Shown: positions 12,171 to 24,691 of the stretch, one piece after another
How the letters are laid out: every line of letters starts with the position of its first letter
Position numbering within the stretch: position 1 is the stretch's first letter
From: Dactylonectria macrodidyma
Taxonomy: Eukaryota > Ascomycota > Sordariomycetes > Hypocreales > Nectriaceae
Length of the DNA: 64,000 bases
Assembly: GCA_020744425.1 (NCBI GenBank)
Contig: JAGMUV010000005.1
Span: 2,232,001-2,296,000, forward strand
Direction: 5' to 3'
Program-made: the position numbers and the translations under genes
The notes under the pieces: generated by a model
What the model was told of the DNA's origin: nothing
Seen by the model: only the letters and a program-made list of their open reading frames with translations
The model's database searches: none

Positions 12171-13094
12171 TTTGGCGCTCAGAGGAAAGACTGCTCCGTC
12201 AGTGAGCTGGATACGCATCATCACGCAGCATCACAAGGCTCGCGGGGCTGGCCTTAAATTAATGACACCAAGATGCGGGAGAAGCATCAGGGGGCACTTC
12301 GATCATTCAGCTATACATGTGCAGTATCTTAGAAAGACAGCCATAGAAGTATACAATCCATACATATATGTGTACATCACTGAGGCTATTCTTTTGCTCC
12401 AAAGGGGCATTACACAGACACAAATATTCTCCAGTCTCAGATATAACACTTTAGAACATCGCACAAAGATATCTTCAGGCATAGTACTAGCATATCACTT
12501 CCAGCAAGCTCATGGCATCCCAGGCTGGGATTCAACCAACATTACATTTCTACATATATCATATCATTAAATGTCGCCAAACTGTACTCTTCTATCCCAA
12601 CCGTCTCTCCAACCGTCCCTCTCATGTACCCCCCATCTTGAACCACTATCGTACAGGGTAACAACCTTCCCCAATGCTCTACACCTCTTCGTTAAAATCT
12701 CAAGCTCCTTGAAACTCCATTATTTTGACTACCCAAAACAGTATGCTGAATTGATAGATATAGGCAGTTTAGTCGTAAATGTGCATGCTTGTATGTGACG
12801 ATTAAGTATAGCAGCAGGCTTAACAGCATGCTGGTGGTCTCGAAAAGGTCTTCCAAGTCGTAGGCCGAATTATGTTTATGGTATTGCAGAATGTTACTAA
12901 TCGGTCGTTGATGATAAAGCATTGACAAAGATGCAATCGGTGGTGCCTCCAAATCAGGAGATTCAGTTCGCCGGGTATCAATTCGCACAAACGACTCGTG
13001 CACGTAAAGAATCGGAAGCAAAGCTTTACGCTTCAAAGATCCGGGGATCTAAAGGAAAAAGGATATCATCCTAGACAGGCCACGCGCTAGGACA
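12171..13094. other. Convergent intergenic region, AT-rich
   Basis: About 0.9 kb between two convergent 3' ends. AT-rich with ATATAT-type stretches near 12360-12560. A short duplication CCAACCGTC is seen near 12599-12619. No gene supported. Confidence 0.5.
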
Positions 13095-15679
13095 TCATCT
13101 AAGCCGTTTGCCGTCCAGAAATTTGGGACTCGTGGAATCAAAGTACTGCTGGGGGTTGTATGCAGCGTTGTACTGCATCGCCTTACGTGCTTGGTACTCT
13201 GCTCGCTCATCGTCGTCCATGCTAAACGCCTTCTTAAGCCAACCAAGAGCGCTCTTCTTCTTAAGCCGTTTCCCTCCGGCTTGAGTGGTCGCTCGAGAGG
13301 CCATGGTGGCCGTATCATCGTACGTTGCTGAAGTCACACTGCTGAGAGTGCTCATGCCGCCCATGCGAGATGGTTGTTGGCGCACATGGCCTGGAAAGTA
13401 TCCGGATGGTCGGTATTGAGCATCTCTGGGGTCGGCAGTGTGAGGTCGCTGTTGGAGAGGAGAGTGAGGTGATGCTCGGACGGGATGGTAGAACTGCTGG
13501 TGCTCGGAGTGGGGTGTAGCCATGACCAAGGGGTGCCCGGGAACAGTGAAATCGGCGTGGGAGGTTGCGCGGGGGAGGCGGTGCGGCTGATAGACTTCTA
13601 GATCGGAGGTGTGGGTAGAATCGGGGACCTGAGACATGCGTGGTTGTTGCGTGGCGGTACTGGTTGATGGGCGAGCCGAAACTGACATGGCCTCTGCAGC
13701 GTTCCTTGGAGGGATATGGATCGACTCGGGCGGCGTGGCACGCTGGCGCAAAGACGTCTTCTTCTGCAGGAAGCCTTGAGCTTGTGCCAACTGCGGCGGT
13801 GACTGCGCTTGACTTTGTGATCTAGATTGCGGCCTCGGTGGTGCTTTGCCTTGACCTTGAGATCGAGACTGGGGCCTCATCTGCGGGTCTCGGGATTGAG
13901 GCCTCATCTGACCCTGTGGATCTCGGGACTGAGGCCTCATTTGAGGATCTCGGGACTGGGGCCTGATCTGAGGATCTCGAGATTGGGGTCTCATTTGAGA
14001 CTCTCGGGGCTGTGGCGTTAGTTGAGGGTCCCTGGACTGGGGCCTTGATTGTGATGGGCCCTGAAGCCTAAATTCTGGGGGACTGTTTTTGACCATTGGT
14101 GAAGGAAGCGGTTCAGGGAGTCCAGGTGTATATGTCCGCGGCTGAAGGATATATAGCAATCCATCGTCAAAGGGTGACACCCCAGTGTCAGGTTCCTCGT
14201 GTTTGACCTCTCGTTTGGGCTCGCTCTGGGTCAACTTGGGCTTCCCGTCATACACAGTTGGTGACAAGGTGGGTTGTCCGTCGTATACAGTTGGTGACAA
14301 GGTGGGCAAGCCATCATAGACTGTGGGAGACAATGTAGTCATGACTGGTGGGGGCGCGGCCGCAGCGTGGAAGCTCATGCGAGGGGGAAGTAGAGGGGTG
14401 GATCCAGGAAGAGGAAAGTCGCTGAGAGTGTCAACCTCGGGATCTTCCGTTCTCTTGGGCCCTTGGACAGTAGACGCAGAATCTCGGCTTCGTACGCTGG
14501 CAGGAGGTGACGTTGAGTGGGCTCGTGAAGTAGAAGGAGATGACGTTGTGGAAGCGTCCTCGGTTTGCGGGGCATTCACGGGCAGAGTGAAGGGAGGGAT
14601 CGTTGCCTGAAGGTGGTTAGCTTCGCCCTCCTGAGACTGAGACACACGAGGTCTTGACTTACCCAAGTCTTTCGGCTGACCTCACCGGCCGTCTTCTCCA
14701 TCTCAGCCACAATGGTCATCAGCTTGATAATCAAGCCATTCAAATCCTGTGCTTGGTTGTTGAGGTCGTCAAAGGCGTTGAGCCAACCATCGGCATTGCC
14801 CTTCATGGCCCGATAAATCTTGCCCAGGTCTGGCGAGGATTCGGACCACCCATTGTCCTTGCACTCATTAAGCCAGTCCATAAAAGCCTCGCTGGACCGG
14901 AGACCAGCATCGATATCGTCGTCCCACTGCTTCATCGCAGCGTTGGTCCGGGCTAGGATGTGGTCGATCTTTTCATTTCCTGCAAGAATCTGGGCCCGAA
15001 AGTTGCGATCTTCAAGCATACCTTCAAAGGCATTTCTATTGCCCATAGGTAGCTGGAGGTGGGCAATTCGCTCGGTGAGATCCTGATGGGCTTGTGCAAA
15101 ATCTTCCAGCATCACCTCCAAGAACTCATCCACCTCGTTGATATGACCTTGGAGAATGCTAACCACCTGAGAGTCGTCCGCCGCCAAGCCGTTGAGTAAA
15201 AGGTAAACGCCAAACGTAATCTGGGCAATCAACTTGTACACCTCATGTTGTTCCTGGCCTGGACGGTACCGCCAAGTGGCATCGAAAGGCTCGTCTGGGG
15301 CGCCTTGCTCAATCAGTTTCTCTCTGCGGCCCTTGGCGTCGAGCTCCCTCAACTTGGGTTTCCCAGGACCCCCTTGACTGCTGGTTACTTCATGAAGGGA
15401 CTCGGCGAAAGCCTCTTGCATGGACGGAACGGGGTGGACTGGGATATTCTGATCATTAGGCGCATGCATCTCCGAGAATTGGCTCTCATCGTCGTCGTCA
15501 AGCTCTGAATGTAGGTTGTCTGAGATTGTGTTGGCAGTGGCGTCTTCGGGAGTCGGGACGAGGACGATACGGAGGTCGCTGGGCTTGTCGAAGGTCAACG
15601 GTGCGAGGGTCGTGGGAGGCATAGTGGCTGTGCCAGTAGCCAGTGAGAGTTTCGAAAGAGGACGAATGGTTGGTAACAT
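13095..15679 (-). CDS. Conserved-looking fungal protein with helical N-half and tandem-repeat tail
   Basis: Function not recognised. Predicted 842 residues from exons 15679..14663 and 14606..13095 (56-nt intron, phase 0). The first ~340 residues are mostly helical and charged, with heptad-like stretches (VDEFLEVMLEDFAQAHQDL, ELDDDDESQF), suggesting a coiled-coil or helical-bundle domain. The second half is low-complexity, rich in Pro, Gln, Ser and Arg, and carries two internal tandem repeats: an 11-residue unit starting LSPTVYDG (3 copies) and a 9-residue unit around RPQSRDPQ (about 5 copies). A basic patch GGKRLKKKSALGWLKKAF lies near the C-terminus. An alternative ATG is at codon 20. A scaffold or adaptor role is only a guess. 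Confidence 0.75.
13861..14045 (-). repeat. 27-bp coding tandem repeat (RPQSRDPQ units)
   Basis: About five imperfect 27-nt copies encode 9-residue units of the form [MI]RPQSRDPQ, flanked by degenerate copies (TPQPRESQ, RPQSRSQ). Copies differ at third positions, so the array is not a very recent expansion. Confidence 0.85.
14239..14335 (-). repeat. 33-bp coding tandem repeat (LSPTVYDG units)
   Basis: Three copies of a 33-nt unit encode LSPTVYDG followed by xPT or KPK. Each unit offers Ser/Thr-Pro and Tyr sites. Confidence 0.85.
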
Positions 15680-18600
15680 TGTGGCGGTTGCGGAAAGCTG
15701 GTAGGAATGGGTAGGATCGAGGGGTTGCGGGGAGCTGTGCCGCGGTTGGACAGGCAGGAAGGCAGAGGCGGTTTCTGCTGCTGTGTCACAGTGACGACCT
15801 GAGGGGCGTCTCTGCGTCTATGTGCGCCGCGGAGTTGCGTCAAGACGATAGAATGAGTGTAAGTTGTTAGACCGCAGAGAGGGCTGCTATCGCGTCTCGG
15901 GAGCCGCGAGGAGCCAGAGTTCAGACGGCGACGACCGCCATGATACTGCCAAGGTAGTCACAGGGCGGTCAACTGAAACCGGGGACGGCTGCACAGTGTC
16001 AAGCTGGCCCACGATGATTGTGATACCGACTGGGTTGGGCTGGAATGAGGCTCGATAAGGCTCGACGGAAGGGAGATCGGTCGGAGAAGGCTGGAGCTGC
16101 GAGGTGTGTAGTTGTGTAGTGTGTATTTAATGGTCGGCTGCAAAGGGGAGGATCATCAGCTGATCAGGGACCTAATAAGGTCCTAAGTAGGAGGAGTCTC
16201 GGTTGGTTCGCGACAATCCGGGGTAGGTGCAGACCACGAGGAGGATCCGCCGAGCTGCAAGGGGGGTTGTCGAGCAAACAGAGACGAGAGAGATAGCGAG
16301 TGAGATGATATGGAAGACAACAGAGCGTCAGCAGTGAAGAGGATTGAGGTAGAGATACAATAGAGGTCGAGAAGAGAGGGGGGAGGCGTGGGCTTGACGG
16401 GACTGCATCCGAGTCAATGAGTGGTCAAGTAGCCTAGGGCGCTCCAGGGCCTCGGAGGCGTTCCTTCCTTTGGGCTCTACTTCGTAATTACAGGCAGGCA
16501 AGCTACAGGCTATTACAGGCCACAGGCTACCTACTCACCACCCTCCCTCATCCCCGTCCGCTCCTTCCGCCACTGGCCCGTGGGCTCCCCCAGTTGTGTG
16601 CGTGTGTGTGACTGCCACGTCCGGAGAACGTGCGCTGGCCTCCACCTTCGAGTCCCTCCCTGTTACATTTCTCGCTCAGTGGTTGATGAGTGGCTCACAA
16701 GCTCACTAACTCGCCATATCCCCTGAGCGCAAACTGCGCCAGCGACTGGCTGCTCAAAGACACTAAGGTAGGCTTGACAAGGGTCCAAATGCAGCACCTC
16801 CTGGCCCTGTGGCGGCCCCTCCGACCATGCAAACTCCCCTGCCACCGCCCCCGCCAAAAGGGCAGCGAAAGCCACCAAGACTATCCACGGAAAAGGAACC
16901 TGGAAGAAACGACTTCTGCAGCCCAGTGAAGCCACTGCAGACCACTGCAGGCCACAGCGGGCCAGCGGGTTCCTACTAGGGCCAGATAAGCCACTTGAAA
17001 GTTGCACTGGCCACTGAAGCACCAATGCGACCCGACCTTGTCCCATCCAAGAATGATGCTAATAAGTCGCGCCCCCAATGGCTGGCTCCCCGATGGTGCT
17101 TAATATGAATTCGAGGTACAGTACCAATTCTTGACGGATGCCACTGCCTAACGAGTGGGGCCGGACGAGCACCAGTCCATCCATACATGGATGATGGATG
17201 ATGGCACTGATGATGGGCGATTCCCCCAAGCACGGGCTGGGCTGGGCTGTCCCGCAAGTGCGTGCGTGCGTGCGTGTCTGAGCGGCTTGATCATTGATGG
17301 GCGGCGTGATGGGCGGGTTGCTAAAATTGGGATCCTGGTTGCCCCCGCCAGATGGTAGAGCTTGTTGATGGAGGCCCGGGGCGGTCCCGGGATGCAAGCC
17401 TCGCGTGCGTCCGCGTGGGTGTACTGAACTGTACGTACAGAGTAATGAACTTTGATTATCAACTTTATTATTTATTACTCTCTCCTTCTGTGAGTACATC
17501 ACGCAGTGTTCAGGGGCAAATTAATTGGAGATGGGAAATGGATGAGTAAATGACAACTCGGAGATGGGATTGGATGGGCGAGCAAGATTGTGCCCCCTCC
17601 CTTTGGTGGCGATGGTCGGCCGTAATCCAGAGATGGGGAATATTGAAATATTGGCAAAACCAATAATGGATTTGGTAAACACCAGTCAACGATGAGAAAC
17701 ATGGATCTCGATCTCCAGTACCGAGGTTTCTTCAGTCTGTGTGTGGTGGGTGCGGAGGGGAGTGCATGTGGTGGGTTCGCGGGCATCCACGTTGAACTGG
17801 CGACTGATCAGCAAACAGTGTGCCACACCAACGGGATGGGCTCAGTGCTAGAGTCGCTCTAGTAGAGCGCCTTGAGTGCTCCGGCAAACACGCATATCCC
17901 TTCTGGGCTCTGTTTGGGTCGCACAGCGGACGGGCAATACGACAAAGGTAAATTAGAGCTGGCCCAGACTTTGGCCTTTTCGCTGATCACCCGCTAATTA
18001 TCACGCGCTGTATTCCTCCTAGCTTCTCAACTTGCTGCACACTGGTGACTGCCATGCAGGGCAACCTGCCGCATCTGGCTGAGGCTTACGACCAACACCA
18101 ACTCTCGGCCCAACACGCTGTAATAACAACAAACGTCAGCACTATCGTATTGTTGATATTATTCTCATCCCAATTCGTCTCGGTTCTGCAGGCCACGCCC
18201 GGTACTCAATCAAATGGTTATCGAAGCCAAGCCAGGACACGCGCAACACACTCCAACTCTTTTGCTTGACTCCTTGAGTGCCTGCCCTTCTGCTAGCTCA
18301 GGGGCCTGCAGATGCACAACCTGATCTTGGACGTGACCCCATGTCGAGGCCGGCCTGGCCTAGGTAGTCTCGGGTCCCCCTGGGCCAATCTTTTTCTGCT
18401 GGCCTCAGCGTCCCTTGAACGCGGCTCACCCCCAGTGAACATAGTCCGGGGTGGCTTGTCGATGGCCTCTTGGGTCCAGCCATTTCGAGGCCCAACTCAG
18501 CCTACTTTACCTGCAACGGGGTCGGCACTACGCCCTAGAAGGGTCGATATTAAACTAAAAAGGCCCAGCCGGTTCGTGGATCGGGCACCTGGCGCTTGTC

Positions 18601-20309
18601 AAATGGGAAAGGGGCTTTGATCGATCGGGACTTGACAGTCCAGCTCGAGGACCTCATTTGGCATCGCCCCGTTATCCGTCATCCGTCATCTGCAAATTGC
18701 CCGCTTCGGGATGCATCGGCTGCCATTGACTGACGCCTCTCAGCTTGGCATCCGGCCTTCGAGACGGCACAGCTAGGACTAGGGGACTGGAGACCGAGAT
18801 GGAGACGGCAAAATGGAGGCCAGGTAGGGGACGCCGTGGCCCATTTTGGGGCTCCTTTTGAGTGACAGGTCGAGACATCCGTTGGGATACGATGCGATGG
18901 GTCAACATGGGATACTGGTCCATTCTGTCATTGACAGGGCCATGGCGATGGAGTCAATTGGCACGGTTCACTCCGCTCGGGAGAGCCCTCGTCCTTCCAA
19001 CTGCGCACAGAAGCTCTGGGTCTCAAAGCCGGTTTTCTTTGCAACAATCTATGTCAGGGGACAGCAGCGACAGAGCTTCTTAGCAGTCCGTCCTCGATGA
19101 ATATGTGAGAGGTCTTGTTTCTACCTCAACCCTAGATCCGCCGCTTCATATGCAATGGACTGAGATGCTTCAGGTTTTGGGCCACTCCCTCCTTCATGTT
19201 CCCCCTTGGCTGGAGGTTCCAGTGGGCTGGAGCTGACAAGTGGTCCGCCTTCTAAGCTAAAAGCCGACAAAGAGGCCTCTCAATGAAGGTAAGAACGGGG
19301 CCATGGTTATTGTCAAGACAAGAACAGAGGACGAATACGTAGCGTTCCCCCGGTCGCGCGTATCCACCCTCTGAAAAAGGTCATGTCCACGAATCTGCCA
19401 TGGGATGGATAATTCTTTTTTGGCTGGGCCACGCAAGCCAACGGCGTCAACGGCGACGCCATGTGCCTCTTTGGCATAGCAAGAAATGGCTGTTGACGCG
19501 AAGCCAGTCCGACATATGGTGGGCCACCGTGAGACATGCAGCAACGGGGATGGAAAGCTAGAAAGTGAAGAGTTGAGAAACAAGGCGAGAGAGACAGGAC
19601 CCGGGAAGCTATGTGCCGATGCCAAGGCCAGGAGCCGCATGGTCAGTTCAGTGTGATGAAGCCAATGAGACCAAGATGGAGACCCGTGGCTACTCCTCCC
19701 TAGCACTCCATCATCATTAGCCGCATCGAGATCCATTCCATCGTCCTGCCGGCAGCAACAAGAAAACAGAAGAGGTCAACCAAGCTGCAGCCAAGCTGCA
19801 GCCAGTGATGCCACCGTGAGCCGGCGCAGCATTGACGGAGCCCTGCGGATTGAAACAGGGAAGCCAAGCCCGCAACGAGGTCGATGTCCGAGCCATGGCT
19901 TTTACTATGTAATCTTCCGTCTTGTCCAACTCGACCCTTCATTTCCAACTCGATCCCTTCATTTCCAACTCGATCCCTTCATTTCCAACATGCCTTCGAT
20001 TCCTACCAACCAGACTAACAAGTCGTTGGCGTGACCATCGATTCCCTCTCAGCTGATTTACGCCCCTGGTGTTCAGTGCTCAGTAGGCCAAGCCACGTCC
20101 CAGCGAGTCAGCCTGTCTCGGCGCGCCAACGCACACCATCAGCCAGCACACCACCATCACCACTACAGAACTAGCGGTACTAAGCGATCACCTAACCCAC
20201 TTCCCCGGTATCGTCGTCATCGGGCTTTTTTTTTTTCTCTTTCTTCCTCCGACCACTCTTCACCGCAAGACAGCTCTTCGAGAGCTCGTGGCAATCTTCA
20301 CTCGCTGCA
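15680..20309. other. Long 4.6-kb intergenic region without recognised gene
   Basis: This separates divergent starts at 15679 (-) and 20310 (+). Base composition resembles the genic flanks rather than AT-rich decay. I found no open frame with protein-family features and no plausible multi-exon model. It contains a GTGCGTGCGTGCGTGCGTG run near 17260, many short CTGCAG/CAGGCCAC-type repeats (16480-16530, 16910-16960, 19780-19805) and a 20-bp tandem repeat at 19926-19989. It could hold long leaders, non-coding transcripts or a large regulatory region. Confidence 0.5.
19926..19989 (+). repeat. 20-bp tandem repeat, three copies
   Basis: Three consecutive copies of CCAACTCGATCCCTTCATTT (the first lacks one base), followed by a partial CCAAC. 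The repeat lies about 320 bp upstream of the FAR-17a-like start codon, probably in the promoter or leader. Confidence 0.9.
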
Positions 20310-21264
20310 ATGGCTCCTAGGAACCCCTTCAAGTTCGGGTCCGACCTCTGGGACACGTCCAATCGCTTCGAAACCTCGTGGTTGTTGAGTCCGTGGTTGC
20401 TCTTCGCCTGCCGCGCTCTAATTGTAAGTTTGGTTGTCACCAAGACTTCAACCACCAACATAACGCGTTTACACAAGACGTAACTGTCCACTAACACGGA
20501 AACCACACCAGGCCCTATACGCCTTCGTCACCCGCTTCTTCATCATCGGCTGGACCTGTACCCACGACTCGCTGGGCGGTTGCGCCGCGGTCCGCCTCTC
20601 CTTCTCCTACTTCACCATCCTCACCTACTGGGGCATCGCCTTCTACTTCCTAGTCGCCTCCATCCACACCTTGACGTACGCCATCCGCGGCCGCCCGCTC
20701 CTCGACAGCTTCCCGCGACCTCTGCAAGCCCTTCACGCGCTCTTCTACTCGACCATCGTCACCTACCCCTTCCTCGTCACCATCGTCTACTGGGTCGTAC
20801 TCTACGACGGACCCTGGTTCACCGTCGAGTTCACCGCTTGGTCCAACGTCAGCCAGCATGGCCTCAACAGCCTCTTCGCCCTCTTCGAGATCTTTGTCCC
20901 GCGCACCAACCCGCCGCTCTGGGTCCACATTCCCTGGTTGATCCTGATCCTCGCCCTGTACCTCGCCCTCGCCTTCGTCACCTACGCCACCCAGGGCGTC
21001 TACGTCTACAACTTCCTCGACTACAAGGAGGTTAATGGCCGGGGCATAGTCGCCGCGTATGTCTTCGGTATCGCAGTGGGCATTGTCATCATCTTCTGCG
21101 TCGTTTGGGGCCTCATCCGATTGCGCAAGTGGGTCACCGAGACAAAGCTGGGCATGGAAGGCAAGTTCGCGGGACAACCCGTTGCCGATGACTCCGAGAT
21201 GAATGCCATTGGAAACAAGTACGCCACGGGGCCAAGCTCAGAGACGCCTGATCGGTTGTATTAG
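20310..21264 (+). CDS. FAR-17a/AIG1-like multi-pass membrane protein
   Basis: Predicted 288-residue integral membrane protein. Exons are 20310..20423 and 20512..21264; the start context is CAATGG and the intron has a GTAAGT donor. About six hydrophobic segments are visible. Features shared with the FAR-17a/AIG1/ADTRP family are a Thr in the loop SYFTILTYWG, a His-Gly in SQHGLNSLFALFEIF and the late motif TQGVYVYNFLDY (compare TG-WVYPFL in animal proteins). Members of this family in animals hydrolyse fatty-acid esters of hydroxy fatty acids using Thr and His; whether this fungal member does so is inference. The C-terminal tail is short and hydrophilic. Confidence 0.75.
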
Positions 21265-21620
21265 AATCCTCCCTGGGCTCCCCGAGTTTTGGACAAATAA
21301 GACATTGGTTATGTTTTTTGGACAAGTCAATTTAGTAATGTGCAATGTTTAAACTTTGAGTTGGATAGAATGGAATCAACGATATACCCGACACTATGAC
21401 TACTGGCTGGGTTTGGTATTTGGATAGGTAAACCTAATACATAATAACTGTTGAAGCATCTAAATTGATTCACTATGATTAGTCGTGAATGGAAATCTAC
21501 CCTCAGTCTTGTCATACATTTCTCATTGCTATATAAGGTAGATCCTTCTCATACAATTACAATTACATTGTCCCAGCGCATCAGGGACTCGCGACATGTC
21601 AGGGTGATAATACACAAATT
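21265..21620. other. Short convergent intergenic region
   Basis: 356-nt 3' flank between the FAR-17a-like gene (+) and GUP1 (-). AT-rich, no gene. Confidence 0.6.
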
Positions 21621-23657
21621 CTAACATCTTATCAAGATTCCTCGCCGACGCTCCGATTCGCGAACCTCCAACATGACTTGAACGGCCATGAATAGAGTTA
21701 TGCACGTGACGATGAGGAAAATAATGCCTACGCGGGGAGTTAGTTACTGTTGTAGATGGACTTGGGGAAGAGAAGGGATTTTGACATACCAGACCAGTCG
21801 TGCAGGATGCTTTGCAGAATGATGATGAGGCCATCCAGGCCAACCGCAAAGCCAACGAGGTTGGCGGAAATCATCATGAGGACGTTGCCCACGCTCCCCA
21901 CGCAGCACAACATCCGGTACGCGGTGGGCCGGTGCTCCCAGTCTCTCTTGGGGAACAGATAGGCGGCGGTCCACTCAGGGATCATGAAGAGGACGATGAG
22001 CCATCCCCAGATGAGGAGCCGCAACTTGATGTCGTGCCACAGAGCCACGAAGGTGAAGACGGCCAGGTACGTCACGATGGACTTGACCGTGTTCCACCAG
22101 CTGCGGAACGAGGAGCCACCCAGGGGCACGTAGATGTACCGGACCAGCCACCGGTTGTACGAGCGGTGCCACGCGCGCCAGAACAGCTGGGTGCTGAAGT
22201 TATTGCTCACGCATCGGACCATGTTCTCCGGCGGGTCGATGCCGTCGATGAGCGACCAGAGTCGGAAGAGTCGCCAGGGGAGCAGAAGCTTCAACCAGAT
22301 GATGTGCAGGTTGAAAAAGGACAAGAGGCTCAGCTGAGCGGCAGTATAGGATTGCCATTCCGGTCCTGCCTTGCTGATTGCGCCAACATAGTCAAAGTGA
22401 AGAATAATCTCCATCGCAAGGAACACCAGAAGGAAACGGATGCCGTATCGGATAGTTCGCGGTGTTTCAATGGTGGCGGAACGGTATTTTTGCTGCGAAA
22501 TGTAGTCATTAAAGGTAAGAATGGGGCCTGCCAAGTAAAGCGGCGCATAGATGGCATAGCCAATATAGTTGCGGAAAGAAAAGTCCCTAACATCGGCTGG
22601 GATAGCGACTCTATCTCTCTCAGAAAGATTGGCGGGGTCCAGTTGCTTCTTCTTTGACTCATTAGAACATGATCAGAAGACACGGCCTCTCGATGTCGGT
22701 CAACTCACCTCTAGAGCATTGGAGCTGCTTCGGTCTCGACTCCAATAGTAGTCGAGGTTGAAGCTAATGAGGCGCAGAATCGTAATATTGAAGAGAATTT
22801 CCCACCGTGCCAAGATACCCTGGAAGCTATCAAGCCAATGACCAAACTGCATGAGCTCCGAGTCTACCGTCTTGATTCCGTTGCCGACGATAGCCATAAC
22901 TGGCGGGGAGATGTAGCTGGCCATGTTCCTGAACTGATACCCATTCGAGAGCTCGTTTGCGAACAAGACGCAAATGTTGAAGATCCAGGTTACGGCAGGG
23001 ACATGCTTCCTAGGCAGTTTTGTCGCCACCTGGTAGTTGAGGTAGAGAATGAACAGGACCTTCAAAGCCGAGATGCCGTGCAAGGCTGCCAAGAAGATGA
23101 ATGCGAAAACAAAGTCAAACGTGGCACGCTGGTTGAGGCGGTTCTGAGGGGTTTGGGGTCTGCCCTTGGTCGGGTACACTGCGTCCCATGCCCTTCGGAG
23201 GAGTGGATGGACGACGAGGAGCGAGGACATATAGGGGATATTCTTTCGGAAGACGTAGTATTGGTTATCGGAGGCGTCGATTTTGCGGCCGGGGATCCAA
23301 CCCTGTGTCAGGTATGGCCTGAACTTGTAGTATCGCGGATCAGATGCTAAAGGCCTGTCAGTATCCAACGTCTCAGAACAGCGTCTGGAGGAGAAACGCA
23401 CGCCTCGAAACATCGAATGCGATCCAGAACATGTAGGGTACAATGACGCAGAGGACACCGATGTACAAGACGAATTCGGGGGTCCTCCATTTCGACGGCT
23501 GGCCTCGAGCTCGCGACTTGTCTGGGTCGTCCTTTTTTAGATCGGGATCGGTTCGCGCATCGACGACGGTCTGGTAGGGAACGGAAGAGGCGTTGGTGAA
23601 GCGAGTGTCTAGGGTATCGAGGTCGTAGACACTGCCAAGGAAGGACAGGAGCCCCAT
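21621..23657 (-). CDS. GUP1: Gup1, MBOAT-family acyltransferase for GPI-anchor remodelling
   Basis: Multi-pass ER membrane protein of the MBOAT family. Yeast Gup1 adds a long acyl chain to the sn-2 position of GPI anchors and was named for glycerol uptake. Predicted 620 residues. Exons are 23657..23402, 23346..22709, 22651..21790 and 21727..21621, with consistent phases; the last exon is small and completes a final membrane helix (IIFLIVTCITLFMAVQVML). Hallmarks: a cytosolic N-terminus with YQTVVDARTDPDLKK, YYKFRPYLTQGWIPGRKIDASD, NIPYMSSLLVVHPLLRRAWD, RNYIGYAIYAPLYLAGPI, FWRAWHRSYNRWLVRYIYVP, and FVALWHDIKLRLL with the conserved MBOAT histidine. Length and features match full-length Gup1. 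Confidence 0.95.
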
Positions 23658-24691
23658 GGCTGCGGGATTCGAATCAAAGGGCGAAAGGAGGGTCGCTGGC
23701 TCAGCTCATGGTCGGTTTGCGGAAGAGACGGAAATGAAGACGAGAGACACCTGGAAGCGAGAGACAGGTGCGCCGATTTGTTGTACGCGACAAGAGGGCA
23801 GCGGGGCGTTGAAGCTGCGAGCAAGCCGTCAAGCTTTTGGTGGAGGAGGAGGGGGGAAGATGATATCGTGGCCTTGCCGAGGGGTGGCTTCAGTGGGTTG
23901 GCTTCGGCTTCAGTGGGTTTGGTTGAAGCTGAGGCCCGGAGAAATAGGGAAACGGGGAAGATCGACCCTCCGGCTAATAAAATCAGGGGTCGGTGCTGCG
24001 CCGGTGGCTTTTAGGCTTATGAGACCCCTGAAGCCAGTGGTCAGGGGTACCGATTTAGCGAGATTCTTACTCGTCCATCCGCGCCCAGCCGCGGTTCAAC
24101 TGAAAAAGACTTGTCCACAAAAAAAGCACATGCGAATTGGGCTTACCCTAGAGCCTAGAGATGCACCTGAGCGAAAAGAACAACACCCTTAATCCAAATG
24201 CAACCCATTTGCTCCTCTGGATAAGTAAGAATTAAATGATCAGAGGAAAACCAACTAGAAGAGGAAAACGTTCAACTAAAGTTGTCTTTCACAATCACAA
24301 TTTATCATCATTAAGAGCATAGTGCTCATATCAGAACGAGCTTTGTATCCATCTCCTCGTCCTGTGATATATGTCAATCAAGGCATACAGCTACCCTGCC
24401 TCTCCTTGTTCATAAACCGCAGGGTGCGCGGTTGACGCGTAATTCACAGCCTTGAATAGTTTCCTGTAATTGAAACTGAGACAGATTTCGATGCTCAATT
24501 CTTCGCCCATTGTTTTCTACAATATTCGTCTACCTGGCCCGCCCTTCTACTTGATGTGTGTCTAAACAGAAAATTGTCCTTGAAGTCTTATTTATTTGGG
24601 TTGACTTAATACTCTACGCGATTGCACCTTAAAGTAATCCTTCTCAAACACCGGGTATCCAATACGCCTTTCTCACTTTCAACCGATATAC
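23658..24691. other. Intergenic region upstream of GUP1
   Basis: 1.03 kb holding the GUP1 promoter and the 3' flank of the Zn2Cys6 gene. A direct repeat of GGCTTCAGTGGGTT occurs twice within about 23887-23921. From 24190 the sequence turns AT-rich. No gene supported. Confidence 0.5.

Noticed and set aside
11490..12224. 244-codon antisense ORF over the F-box gene
   Set aside because: It is a GC-rich shadow frame dominated by Val, Gly and Ala, opposite a well-supported gene.
21800..22657. 285-codon plus-strand ORF opposite GUP1
   Set aside because: The minus strand encodes clear MBOAT sequence; the plus frame has no family features.
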